A stretch of DNA of 64,000 nt, taken from Gari tellinella. Taxonomy: Eukaryota; Mollusca; Bivalvia; Cardiida; Psammobiidae. The stretch is taken from the NCBI GenBank assembly GCA_922989275.2, contig OV277861.1, forward strand, positions 53,545,623 to 53,609,622. Direction: 5' to 3'. The notes under the pieces were generated by a model that was not told the origin of the DNA, did not search any database, and saw only the letters and a program-made list of their open reading frames with translations. Within the stretch, counting starts at the first letter, position 1. Every line of letters starts with the position of its first letter. A program made the translations under genes and the position numbers. Positions 17,401 to 27,387 of this stretch are shown here, piece after piece.

Positions 17401-19993
17401 TTGCCTGATAGTGGAAAAAACCTTACTTCGCAATTCCTACAAGCCAAGCAGCTTTGTTTAAACACACGAAATTATTTGCATACTAAATAGCTTGTGTTTT
17501 GTGGCATTACGCAAAATAATATAAGTGTCCAGTAGAGTGTGAATGAAGGAAATATATTGCTGATACATTAGACTAGGCTGCTATTTATTAGATATAGATA
17601 TACATATAGTTTCGAAGATTAAGCGTATGCGCTAAAGAAAACTGATTGCAGTGACAGATGCCTGTATTTTCGATGTATTTGTGAATATGACAATGAATAT
17701 ATACACACATCATAAGCAATAATACAACAACAAACAGGATTTACTACTTTACTATTCATAAACCATATATATAATGTATATGTATTTGCCAAAAGTAAGT
17801 CAATACCCAATTAAACAAGTTCTTTAATAAATATACAATCACAAAATTAGTGATTTTTAACACTACCTTTGACTCCGAAAGTTTGACTAATGGTCATGTA
17901 TGAGAAAATTTAAGAAACGAAATTAATCATTAGTGCAAAAGGTAAAGGTCATCTTAAAGCAAACACGTTTCTTTTTCAAACATTGGTCATTATGCATTAA
18001 AGTAAGCTTGAAATCAATTTAAAATTTTCTTGATTACCTTGCCAATGCTTAAAAACATATATTTCAACACCAAAAGTATAAAATTTGGTCATACATGTCA
18101 AATGTTAGAAGAGAAATGGTATATGAGAACCGAAAATGGCGGCCATCTTGAAAAATGGCGGCCATTTTGAATGTTTACGGTGCAAAAGGGCTTTTTGTTG
18201 AAAGAAAGGCCATATCAGTATATTATGTAAACCTACTTTGATGATTGTATATCAAGTTTATGATTTTTTCTCTAATGTGCCCAGCTATTATAGCAGAAAT
18301 GAACAGAATACGTGATTTACTGGCTTATTTTAAGAGTTATCGCCCTTGTTTGTGACTTATATTTTTTTTTCTGTCACGAAAATTCTATTTCTAGATTTTT
18401 CGACCAATTATACATTCAATAAATTAAAGTTTTTTAGGTTATCTATGAGTAATTGCAAATAGCATAACAATTCATTATCATAATTCCTATTACAAGGAGA
18501 TATGGAACAGAAAAAACAGAGTTATTGCCCCTGGAATAGAGCATTGACTGTAATTTTTACTTTTATTTGCATATTTAATCGTTGCTTTATGTCAAAGGTG
18601 TAAAGAAACATACAAAAGTTTGATGTTATAAGAAAACAGTCAAAAAATAACGAAAACAAATTCCCATAAAAAATAAAATAGAAAGAGAAAAATCAGAGTT
18701 ATTGCCCCTGGAAAAGGGCATTGGCTGTAATATTTACTTCCATTTGCATTTAGAATTGTTACTTTATGTCAAAGGTGTAAAGAAACATAAAAATAATTTG
18801 ATGTTATAAGAACACAGACAAAAATAACGAAAGAATAACTATAAAAAATATAAAAAAGAATGAGGAAAATCAGAGTTATTGCCCCTGGAAAAGGACATTG
18901 ACAGTAATATTTTCCTTTTTTGATAATATTTAGCAAGTACAGACATTTATGAACTAATTGTAACCAGTAATAGTTCATTTGATATATTTGAAATGTAAAT
19001 AAAGTTAGGTTTATATTATGGTATGCAAAAATCTGCACCCAATGACCTTTGACCTATTTCTGACCTTAATACGCGCCTTAGAACTTTACATCCCCCCTAG
19101 AATTGTTCGTATACATATGCTGAATATAAATCAAGTGGATGTTGCCCGTCTACACGACATGCCATGAGACCCATTTTCCAGAGCCTTATTTTCGATCCGT
19201 AGGCAGACTATTATACACATCCATGACTGTATAAAATGGAACTGCTTCCTTCTGTTAAGAAATTAATTAAAGGCGTATTTATTGGGTAATGGAATGAATT
19301 AGTTGCCATGAGCAAAAACTGTTTGTCAGAATGATATAGTGCTTTAAATTTTTAAAATTAAAAAAACAACAATCATGAATAGGCATAAATAGACTAGCCT
19401 TTAATGGAAACTCATATTGGCCATTTTAAGTTTCACGGATGAACCCCTTATAGGCACCTCTACCTGCTCCTTGAAATAAACATAAAAAAGTTTTTTATTG
19501 CAAGTGGTAGCCTAAGGCGATTTACACTTCGCTTCGAAAGAAAAAATATTAACCAGTTGCCCCATAACTTGTTTCAAGTTTTGAAGATAGTAAGTTGACC
19601 ACTTAAAGCAGTTTGAAAGGAAAGCAGAATGCGCCTTAAGGTGCATTCTGCTTTCCTTTTAGCATGATTTAAGCTAACATCTGTGAAAATCTTAAAAATA
19701 TTTCTTATGATATTTAATCATGACTTAATAAATTGGAACTATTTTCTTCAGTGGAGGAATAAATTGAAGGCAGTAAAATGCATATTTATGGGGTAATGAG
19801 TTTATGTATTTATTGTTTATGTTCACCTATTCCCGTTTAGGCAATGGCAGCTTACAAGGCGGGACTAGGAAGCCCACAGAAGAAGGCAGCGCCCTCTAGA
19901 TCTCCAGCCAAGAAGCCGAAGGTGGAGGAGAGTGAGGAAGAAGATGAAGACGATGATGAAGAAGATGATGACGATGATGAAGATGACGAGTAG
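8262..19993 (+). CDS. HMGB-like gene 1, complete; exons 8262-8411, 8892-9049, 13223-13391, 19841-19993
   Basis: The joined exons give 209 aa. HMG box A spans about residues 9-79 and box B about 95-167; a basic linker with KKPKV (about 183-187) and an Asp/Glu tail follow. By family, HMGB proteins are abundant nuclear, non-sequence-specific DNA-bending chromatin proteins; vertebrate HMGB1 is also released as an alarm signal. Cys23, Cys45 and Cys110 lie where the redox cysteines Cys23, Cys45 and Cys106 of human HMGB1 are expected, with an additional Cys22. Phe38 corresponds to the box A intercalating Phe. This copy has Val17, Arg58 and Gly127. Introns are 480, 4173 and 6449 bp; the last two are enlarged by mobile elements. 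Exon phases are 0, 2 and 0, all GT-AG. The ATG is the first in its exon and starts the usual MSKKD-type N-terminus. Confidence 0.9.
8892..9049 (+). CDS. Gene 1 coding exon 2 (end of box A, linker, start of box B)
   Basis: Starts after TTTATTCCAG with [20 protein letters not shown], continues through the linker [13 protein letters not shown], and ends with the first two bases of a Leu codon (CT) at donor GTAAGT. Residue 58 is Arg (His in genes 2 and 3). Confidence 0.9.
9725..9745. repeat. (CATT)n microsatellite
   Basis: Five CATT units here, against 4 (28703-28718), 3 (40855-40866) and 6 (53028-53051) in the other genes. It follows GATGGGCCGTAAAACAC, a sequence that may be the 3' tail of a short interspersed element. 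It distinguishes all four array copies. Confidence 0.8.
10085..11464 (+). mobile_element. Nested pearl-like element with 161-bp tandem core (gene 1)
   Basis: Begins ATACGCCCGTCTTCAGACGG, then a CCGT/CTGT microsatellite (about 10128-10155). Seven or more units of 161 bp follow from about 10160, each starting near TTTGTCCGCTCTCTAACTC and ending ...AAAAACGGGCAT. The 3' end contains GACGGGCGTATA, the inverse of the 5' end, then GCCCGGCTTGCGGTGC and CTTG. Genes 2 and 3 have the empty site TCTCC-TTTTTT-CTCATT at the same place (about 29052 and 41203); here the T-run is split into five T before and three after. This is insertion into a T tract with at most a 2-bp duplication, as reported for Helentron/HINE elements. 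The six 66-95 aa frames in it are translations of the repeat, not genes. Confidence 0.75.
12614..12694. repeat. Family 1 hairpin in intron 2 of gene 1
   Basis: TTAAAGCAGATAGAAAGTAA pairs with TTACTTTCAACCTGCTTTAA around AGAATATGCACTTAGACA. The surrounding ~200 bp, ending near GGGATAATGAATTA, is a degraded family 1 MITE. Homologues: about 30206-30284, 42355-42433 and 55920-55998. Confidence 0.5.
13042..13086. repeat. Hairpin with 16-bp arms upstream of gene 1 exon 3
   Basis: CTCGTTAGAATCGTCT pairs with AGACGATTCTAATGAG, with one non-complementary pair, around a 13-nt loop, 137 bp before the exon 3 acceptor. All genes carry it with small changes: the loop side reads AGACTTCTAG in gene 2, and the right arm ends TAATTAG in gene 4. 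Confidence 0.6.
13223..13391 (+). CDS. Gene 1 coding exon 3 (most of HMG box B)
   Basis: Follows TTGTGTTTCAG, completes the split Leu codon, then reads [20 protein letters not shown] to KKKYEI. Residue 127 is Gly here and Ala in the other three genes. The donor is GTACGT, shared with gene 4; genes 2 and 3 have GTAAGT. Confidence 0.9.
13437..13592. repeat. Family 1 MITE, left part, split by the 5.6-kb transposon
   Basis: Starts TATAACCCATTACCCCATAG with the central hairpin at about 13489-13561. Its right part resumes at 19216 and runs to about 19297. The undivided form in genes 2 and 3 proves a later insertion in gene 1. Confidence 0.6.
13600..14315. repeat. Left terminal inverted repeat of the 5.6-kb transposon
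   Basis: The reverse complement of 18480-19208 matches this arm through the microdomain CATGGCATGTCGTGTAGAC (about 13632), then TTTTGCATACC (about 13769), then two of the ~175-bp repeat units. The outermost ~30 bp agree less well than the inner part, beyond the first GTCTRCC. Confidence 0.75.
13860..14640 (+). repeat. Subterminal ~175-bp tandem repeats (five units)
   Basis: The motif TTCCAGGGGCAATAACTCTG recurs with its CCAG/CCAT at 13911, 14087, 14264, 14437 and 14606, spacings of 169-177 bp. The units also share TTGACATAAAGNARCARTTC and TTATTTTTTGACTGTTTTCT. The right end has three inverted units (about 18517, 18693 and 18870). In known DNA transposons such arrays can be transposase-binding regions; that role is inferred here. 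Confidence 0.75.
14651..14930. mobile_element. Possible small insertion starting with (ATT)n inside the transposon
   Basis: An ATT microsatellite (about 14651-14675) is followed by ATACCCGATTTATATAGCGC and AAAAGCGCC about 40 bp on, breaking the periodic subterminal repeats. The (ATT)n plus 'TATATAGCGCTC' layout recalls dispersed repeats of marine invertebrates, but that is from memory. The right boundary is uncertain. Confidence 0.35.
15860..17143 (-). pseudogene. Decayed transposon gene with a CXC (tesmin/TSO1-like) cysteine cluster
   Basis: Minus-strand fragments in changing frames follow one order. 17143-16949 contains [20 protein letters not shown]. About 16950-16848 contains [14 protein letters not shown] and [11 protein letters not shown], then a stop. 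16850-16407 contains [16 protein letters not shown] and [10 protein letters not shown]. 16479-16177 contains [18 protein letters not shown] and [12 protein letters not shown]. About 15925-15860 reads CYCKTKC and [11 protein letters not shown], with spacing like a tesmin/TSO1 CXC domain. From memory, many invertebrate genomes encode repeated proteins of this layout (FxDYA, RVDVxxD, EADTRM, DTDVLxL, C-terminal CXC). At least two frameshifts and internal stops make this copy non-functional. It is the only coding remnant recognised in the transposon. Confidence 0.55.
18480..19208. repeat. Right terminal inverted repeat of the 5.6-kb transposon
   Basis: Inverted counterpart of the left arm, carrying three inverted copies of the ~175-bp unit (CAGAGTTATTGCCCCTGG) and ending GTAGGCAGAC. 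The left end holds five units, so the arms are asymmetric in copy number. Confidence 0.75.
19549..19800. repeat. Family 1 MITE before gene 1 exon 4
   Basis: Same element as 399-654. It stops at GGGGTAATGAG and lacks the following TTAAAAG, as does the gene 4 copy, another feature genes 1 and 4 share. Confidence 0.6.
19841..19993 (+). CDS. Gene 1 coding exon 4 (end of box B, linker, acidic tail)
   Basis: After CCCGTTTAG it reads [20 protein letters not shown], then [10 protein letters not shown] and an acidic tail whose inner run is [11 protein letters not shown], then TAG. Identical in tail length to genes 0 and 3. Confidence 0.9.
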   Translation, partial: AMAAYKAGLGSPQKKAAPSRSPAKKPKVEESEEEDEDDDEEDDDDDEDDE

Positions 19994-20006
19994 ATTGCCA
20001 AGGGAG

Positions 20007-20426
20007 TTAACCCATTACCCTATAGAATGTTTTTAGTATTGAAGATAACTGACCTCTTAACCCTTAACCCCATTGCCTGTTTCTAGTTTTGAAGACAGGT
20101 GACCTCTTAAAGCAGGTTGAAAGTAAAGCAGAAGGCGCATTCTGCTTTACTTTCAGCCTGCTTTAAGGTATAATCTGCTAGAATTTAAAAACTTATTCTT
20201 GTGGTAAAAATTGGGGAAAGGATTAAAGCAGGTTATAAGTAAACGAGAATGCATTTCAAGGTACATTCTGCTCTAAATTCAGCCTGCTTTAAGCTACCAT
20301 CTACTAAGAATATAGCTTATACAAGTCAAATGTATTTCTTATGGTACATGTGCATGGCTGTATAAAGTCAAACTATTTTCTTCAGCGGATGAATAAATGA
20401 AAGACATATTTATGGGGTAATGGGTT
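20007..20426. repeat. Compound family 1 MITE, 3' of gene 1
   Basis: Counterpart of 864-1285, 14 bp after the stop. Its first hairpin reads AGCAGAAGGCGCATTCTGCT, where gene 0 has AGAATGCACATTCTGCT. Confidence 0.6.
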
Positions 20427-21840
20427 GAACAGATCATTTCATTTGATGAACAAATGTGTCGTGTATATTGTTATTGTTATATATCATCAAACTCCAATCA
20501 GGCTAGTGTTCTATTATTCTTATATTTTGGCAAGAACTGTTTGGTGTTCAGTACAGTAAAATGTCTCTATTTTGACCACTAAATGGGGATAATTATTGTA
20601 AGGTGTTGAAGACAATAGGCTCATTGAAGCAATGTAAAAATAAAACTGAAAACTCCTTTAGGAGCCTTCTGTTTTATTTTTACCTTGCTTAAATTGCCTT
20701 TATTCAATCAACTTTCTTTTGGGTGTCTTTAATAGAGGGATTTTACTGTTTGTAATAAAAGATAAGCATTATGGTTATTTTTTCAAACAATTTTTACATT
20801 AATAATATTATTGTTTCAATGGTCAGTTTAAAACTGGATTGAGATATATATCTGAAAGAGTTATGGCTTAACTTTTTGTATGCTTTATTGCTTACGGTGA
20901 CACATGGTAACATTGGCATTTATAGTTTGGATCCTAACCCTGCTTCATCTCACAGGGATCAAAACTTACACTCTGACCCTGTTTTGAAAAGAATATTTTA
21001 AAATTCTTTTTTTAAAAACAGAAGCAGATGAAAAGTGTTGCAGACGAGAAAATTTAATCAGCATGCAAAGAGTTAACAAGAAAAAAAGAGAGGGACACTG
21101 CTCAGTATAGTTATGCAAATTAAACTTCTCATAAGCAATAGCTTTGATTGTAAGAAAAAAATGGAATATTTATAAAGATATGACTGCTAAATGCAGGATA
21201 ATATAAATGTTTTCTCAAAGCATGGCTAGTGAAATCAAACAATGATATTGCTGACTACAGTAATAAGATGTCCTTTTAAATTTGTCCTGGGGCATTTCTC
21301 ATAGAAAATGATTTTCAGTTGGATAGCTTAAAGCGTACAAAGAGTGAAAAAAGGAATACTGTAGATTCTTTTATTTCTTGAAAAATGGAACACGATTGTT
21401 AATCATGAGTTCTGAACTTGACCTGTTTAAACATGTCTGTACCAGTTACCTGTGTATTTTCAGGGAGAAATCCCACTATCTTTGACATCACTCAATTTGC
21501 ATACAGAATATTTATACATGCTGACGTAATCATCTGCATTTTATTTTAATCCCATAGAACTTAGTTTGTAATGAGATTTATCTTCATGTTTATGCATGTA
21601 TTTCTGTATTTTCCCATGAAAATTGTATTTTTGCCCCTGTTGACATTGAAATACTTAATGGCATAAATGTATTTGATTTAATGGAAATTAGGTAAAATGG
21701 ACTATTCCAATATATAAGCATGGAAGAATCCACTGGGGGCAAATGGGTTAAGACCACAGGTAACTGGGTCAAGAAGCATAATAAGATACAAAATTGTTTA
21801 TGATATCAGGACTGAGCGTTGTTCCGGTTAGAACTCATAT

Positions 21841-22066
21841 TTAACGCTTTCAACCCTACACCCCTCTGTAGAGATTACTGATTACATATGCAAACAGTGT
21901 AGACCCTGATCAGAGGGCTCCTACAGGAGCCCTCTGACCAGGGTCTGCACTGTTTATTTGTTGTCATATCAAAAGTGCAACAGTAGACTGGTTAAGAATA
22001 CCTCTACTTTAAGAATCCAAAAGGATCATGATTCCCACAAGAGATGTTTAGGGTTGACAGGATTAA
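21841..22066. repeat. Family 2 MITE, full hairpin
   Basis: Contains the complete stem GATCAGAGGGCTCC / GGAGCCCTCTGACC that is deleted in the 2687-2884 copy. The left end reads TTAACGCTTT, a single change from TTAACCCTTT. Confidence 0.6.
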
Positions 22067-22792
22067 CCCATTCTGAGTTTTAAATTATTTCTGTGTTCCA
22101 CTTTTCATACTATATTCATCTTCATTGTTGTAAATACTCATTTTTGTCATTTATTTGTTAAGCACTCTAATTTTAATTAGTTTTTTAAACCATTGTATTA
22201 CTTTTCTTGAGAGACCAACCATTATGTAGGAATAAGGATATTAATTGGTAAGTAGCTGCTAAATGCAGGGATGAAGTAATGCAGAAAGATCCTGAAGAAA
22301 CTTCCTGTTTCACTTTAGTCCGTTATTGAGCAGTCACCTGTTAATATTACAGATTTTAAGTCGCTCAAGGGAGGTAATTCTGCAACAAACAGAATCCTGA
22401 TTAAAAATGCATCTGATCAGGATCCAAAGTCGTTTTGACTGCAACATCTTCAAATGAAAAGGAGAAAGAGCCTCCGTTCAGGATTAAAGTACAATACAGA
22501 GTTCTTATTGTTTGTTACAGAGATTTTGAGCCAATATTGTACGAACTTAGTCGGCAAAAATTCATTGAAGACGTATGGGGAGTGGTATGGATAGGGAGCT
22601 ATATTGATGGTCGCAGGTTTTTAGGCCTCGAGGAAAGTACCAGTAAACCCAAGTATCAATGCATTTCTACATTATGTTTCACCAAAGCCTGTTAGTGACA
22701 ATTCTTATGAGTAGTCTCATTATAGACTTTGATGGAGATATATAAGGATTTTATTGCTTGAAAAAGATCAATACTCCTATCTGAAGATCACT

Positions 22793-23237
22793 GTTAGCCC
22801 TTTACTCAGCCTGTTTCTCGTTTTGAAGACTGGTGACTACTTAAAGCAGGTTGAAAGTGAAGCAGAATGTGCTTTACTTTCAGCATACTTTAAGTTACCA
22901 TCTGCTAGGAAAAAGGAAATATGTCTGTGTTCCATATTCATTCCTGTATAAAGAGGAACTATTGTTCTCAATGAAGGAATGCTTTTAACCCTTTACCCAA
23001 TAACCCGTTTATAACATTATATACAGGTGATCACTTAAAGCAGGTTGAAAGCAAAGCAGAATGTGCCTTAAGGCACATCCTGCTTTTCTTTCAGCCTGCT
23101 TTAAACTATCATCTGCTAGGCTATATAAAATATTTGTTATTATAATTGTTCATGAGGGTTTAAACTGGAACTATTTTCTACAGCGGTGGAATAAATTAAA
23201 TACGCTAAAAGTCGCTTCTATGGGGGGAAAGGGTTAA
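22793..23237. repeat. Pair of family 1 MITEs, first with shortened hairpin
   Basis: In the first element AGAATGTGC joins directly to TTTACTTTCAGC, losing CTTAAGGCACATTCTGC from the hairpin centre. The second element starts at 22985 with an intact hairpin and ends GGGTTAAGG. Confidence 0.6.
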
Positions 23238-23844
23238 GGCATAAACCTATGGAGTAAAAGGTTAATTATGCTGTATCACCCATGCATCTAATGGATTGTT
23301 GCTGAACACAGGTAGAGAGTACACATAAATTGTATCAACATAGATCACCTTACATATACTTCAAAATTCACATTTCCATGGTAACTTCATATTGTAAGTC
23401 AAATGCATATTGTATGTAGTCATTGTAATTGAAATCTACATAGAAATAATCTCAAAAATATTTATTTTGGCAAATGTTGAAGGCTAGTTCTAAGCAGAGA
23501 AGCCCAGTCTAGTTCTGGTGTGAATGAAAGTGCTCAATCATATGCGTGTATATATGCATTATGTATGAATAAAGTAGAAGTCAGGTAAGAAAAACAGCAT
23601 ATGTTTTTACTGTGAAATAAAATTATTTTACAGCACAGTTCCTTGTTTGTTCTATTTGGCTGTTTAAAACATTGAATTTTACCCATAGGTATACTCATAT
23701 GACTGTTATCAGCTCACTTTAGTAAAAGCATGCCCAAAGTGCACTTTAGTTACATTTTAACTCCCTTTTTAGCTCCAATATTTGAAGAATAGGTAAAGCT
23801 AATGCAGTCACGCTTGAAGGGGGGGGGGGGGGTACTACTGGAAT

Positions 23845-24420
23845 CAGCCTGTCTGTCCTTGGTCGGTCTTTCAACAAAATCTTGTGCATTGAACTCCTCC
23901 ATTAGTTTCAACTGGAATAACTTGATACTTGGCATGAATGTTAATTTGGAGTAGTAGATGTGTGCAAGGCACAACTCTCAGGTGTCCCTGACCTATGGCC
24001 TTGAAATTTGTTGGTCAGTTCGTCTGCAAAATCTTGTGCAGTGAACACCTTCAGTTTTGATCTGATTCGCCGGATACTTAGCATAAATGTTAATCTGGAG
24101 TAGATGTGTAAAACACAAATTTCAGGTCTCTGATCTTGACCTCTTGCCTTGAAATAGTTGACCTGGTTTTAGCTCAATGTGAGCTATTGGGATTGCCCTG
24201 TGTCCGTCATCGTTTACAATTGCTTCAAATGTCTTCTCCTATACCGCTTGACAGATTTCAGCCTGTCTGTCCTTGGTCGGTCTTTCAACAAAATCTTGTG
24301 CATTGAACTCCTCCATTAGTTTCAACTGGAATAACATGATACTTGGCATGAATGTTAATTTGGAGTAGTAGATGTGTGCAAGGCACAACTCTCAGGTGTC
24401 CCTGACCTATGGCCTTGAAA
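23845..24420. repeat. Module with direct duplication (segment 1-2)
   Basis: Blocks start at 23845 and 24259, again 414 bp apart. A poly-G run of about 13 precedes it. Confidence 0.5.
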
Positions 24421-25690
24421 GTTGAAATCAAATTTTTGACTTAAAACTAACCTTTTCTTGGTTTAACAAATTTGAAACGCATTTTTTAGTGGAAATATGT
24501 TGTCTTGTGCATACATTATTGATTTTGAATAAATGAATGACTCATTTCTGTGTTTCTTTATTAGTTTATCCTTTTGAATACTTGGGACTACTCTTGACTA
24601 GTATTGAAGGCATATGCAAACAACATGTATTTAGACCAGACCCACATAATGCCTTGCTTAATCAGGACCATAACTGTTGATCATTTTGTTAGTATTTTTA
24701 GACATAAATAAAAGAGATTGTTGAATTCAGATCTTCAGCAGATGTCATTTTGAGCATGACTGACATAAATCTTCAGGGCAATTGTTTCTAAACTTAGCAA
24801 TGATCTTATGCATAGGCTCCAAATAATTGGAACTCAGCTTGTGTGGTTTACTTTGTTTTAACTTTAACATTTTGCATTTTGAACTAGTTTTTAAAAAATA
24901 AGTTAAAGAAATGATTTTTGTTTGTTTTAGAAAATGCCCATAGCTTATTGGGTGTAGAGCTACATCTTCTCCTATATAGGCTAAAGATAAAAGTAGAACC
25001 TAACTGTAACCAAAGAAAGATTTAAAAGGAAAAAAAGGAATAGTTTAACTTGATTCAATTTTTAAAGCAGACATGTGCACCTCACATTTAAACAGTAGCC
25101 TAAAGCATTCTTTTTAAATGACTGAACTACAGGTCTTTTACTGTAGATCTACATGAAATAAAATTAAGCCTTGAAGTGCAAATCTGAAGTTCTGATCAGC
25201 ACTTATGCAAAGTTGCAAACAGTGTAGACCCAAAACAGATTGCTGCTTTAATGATGTTGTATTAGATGCAACTTAATGCAACATGTGATCAGGATCAATA
25301 CTGATTGACATCCTCTAATTGCTTTTTAATTAAGTAAAATTGCCAACAAATTACATCTATTAACTTTAGAAATAAAAATGGCTGAATATTGTTGTAAATA
25401 GTATGGATCCAGATCAGGATCCACACAATTTGTGAACTAACCAGGATACTTTGAACATTTGATAAGATTAATACTCAAAGAGTAATAGTGTTTAATTTAC
25501 TATGTATAACAAACAACCACCCCAGAAATATTGTCTTCTTTAATTTATTCTGACTGTCTAATAAGTAGTAAATAATATGGATCCAGTAAGGATGCAAGGT
25601 GGGATTTGGATCTAAACTATATGCACAGGCTATGATGAGAAATCTTTCCTCACATGTTATTTGCAGGAGAAGGGTTAACTCTTTCAACAC

Positions 25691-25941
25691 TTAACCCTTT
25701 GAACCCTAGTCCCGCCTATAGGCAACCTTTTCGAACAGTATACATGTGAAAAGTGTACTTGTCCTATGCAAACAGTGAAGACCCAGATCAGAGGGCTCCT
25801 TATGGAGCCCTCTTATCTGGGTCTTCCCTGATTGTCATACTGCACAACATCGACAAAAACTACCATTAAAAGTCAGAAATGGACTAGACTAAAATGGAAA
25901 CTGGGATTGTCCATTTGAAGTTTCAGGGAGGAAAGAGTTAA
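25691..25941. repeat. Family 2 MITE upstream of gene 2
   Basis: Same ends and hairpin as 6665-6915. The related free hairpin lies about 26042-26107. Confidence 0.55.
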
Positions 25942-27104
25942 GTAACTGTTGTTGGTTAAAGGGTTCCCTTGTGGGTCTTTTTAGTTACAAAATGATGAAA
26001 CGGTCTACTTGGAATTATGGGTAGTTGTATAAATACGGGTTAGCAAACAGTGTAGACCCAGATCAGAGGGGATGGTCCCTCTGATCTGGATTTACACTGT
26101 TTGCAAATGTAATGAGTATATTTTGAGCAGGTCCATGGTGTTGAAAGAGTTGATTCACTCCTTTCTTTCTTTATTTTTTGAATTACACCAACACAGAGAT
26201 GTCAAGTCAGTGTATCTGAGATAACTCTGGCTTTCTTAGTTTTTCACAGTTTTCTCCCTTAGTAAAATGTGCTTCTAGACAGTCTTTACTCCTTAATATT
26301 TTTTAAAATACTTATCAGAAAACTAAGTAAACTCATTTTGAGAATGAGATAAAAGGATGAGTCACACAAATTTAAGATGAAAAAGAAAAAACCTTTTCCT
26401 GGCAAAATGTCCCTAACCTTTATCATGCTATGTGTGTCTGGCCAACATTTCACTTTGCAAACAGTTTGGATTCAAATCAGATGCTGCATCAATCTGGATC
26501 CAAACTGTTTAGTGCTGATAGTCCATTTGAAAAGTATAAAAACTGATTTGTGGGGTATTTCAGCAAACAATATATTTGAAGCAGACTACACTTACATGAT
26601 AAGGATAAAGTAAAGAAAATGCATGTTGGCTGACTTGGCTCTAGTACATCAAACAGTGTAGACCCTGCTGATCAAAGGGCTCCTTTTTACAGTATATTGT
26701 TAAAATCAAGCCTAGAGGAGCCGCTAGATAGTCATAAGTGGCTAGACTTAAAGACATTACTTTACCTACATTAACTCTATGAACCCTAGTCAGGGAGGCA
26801 TATATATGTGTCATTTGCAAACAGCTTACATGTGAGGCCAGAGGGGTACACTTGTCCTATGCAAACAGTGTAGACCCTGAACAGAGGGTTCCTTAGGGAC
26901 CCTAAAAGTAAAAAATGGACTACCGGTAGATAAATTGAAAATTAGAATTGTCCATTTGAGGTTTCAGGGAGGAAAGTGTTAAGCTTGGGTGGTTTCACCT
27001 TGTCTGGTAAAAAGTTGATAAATAAGCATGCAAAGCCTACCATAGCTGTAAAAGTGGCTCTGCAAAGAATCAGTGAAGCATCTCATTTGAGACCTGTCAA
27101 ATAA

Positions 27105-27127
27105 GGGGGGGGGGGGGGGGGGGGGGG
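27105..27127 (+). repeat. Poly-G tract upstream of gene 2
   Basis: Twenty-three G residues, the longest of the four homologous runs. The flanking TCACCAAACGGTCTAGGGG block of genes 1 and 4 is missing. Confidence 0.85.
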
Positions 27128-27237
27128 TTGTAATTGGAAAATGAATGTTAAATGTTTCAGGAGTGAAAGACTTTTAAACCCAGAATTTTCCTTGTTTCAG
27201 GTTTCTATTGTTCACTGAAGTAAACCAGTAACTGAAA

Positions 27238-27387
27238 ATGTCCAAGAAGGATGCCAACAAGCCAAAAGGGCGTATGTCATCATACGCCTACTTTGTGCAA
27301 TGCTGTAGGGAGGAACATAAGAAGAAGCACCCTGGGGAGAATGTAGTGTTCGCAGAGTTCACCAAGAAATGCGCCCAGAAGTGGAAG
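27238..27387 (+). CDS. Gene 2 coding exon 1
   Basis: Encodes [20 protein letters not shown] and so on; Ala17 is nearer the usual HMGB box A sequence (MSSYAFFV in vertebrates) than Val. Donor GTAAGAAAA. Confidence 0.9.

Larger units (their letters stand above)
13600..19208. mobile_element. 5609-bp DNA transposon with ~700-bp terminal inverted repeats, in intron 3 of gene 1
   Basis: The insertion is bounded by a 7-bp direct repeat TATTATA (13593-13599 and 19209-19215); gene 2 (about 31181), gene 3 and the window start show the empty site with one TATTATA. The ends are GTCTACCAAC... and ...GTAGGCAGAC. The inverted repeat runs imperfectly for about 700 bp (13600 to about 14315; about 18480-19208), with stretches such as TTTTGCATACCATAATATAA matching in reverse complement at 19007-19029. 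Inside are subterminal tandem repeats, a secondary insertion near 14651, and a broken minus-strand gene (15860-17143). A 7-bp duplication with GTCTRCC ends does not let me name the superfamily. Confidence 0.85.
19994..27200. other. Intergenic segment between genes 1 and 2
   Basis: Homologous to 851-8224. It holds MITEs at 20007-20426, 21841-22066, 22793-23237, 25691-25941 and 26771-26982, the 'ACTCCTTTAGGAG' palindrome (about 20634-20682), the duplicated module 23845-24420 and an exon-like fragment near 22435-22640. It differs by a ~137-bp deletion at about 22384 (other units have CATACCATATTGGC... there) and a shortened hairpin at about 22862-22885. No gene recognised. Confidence 0.6.
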
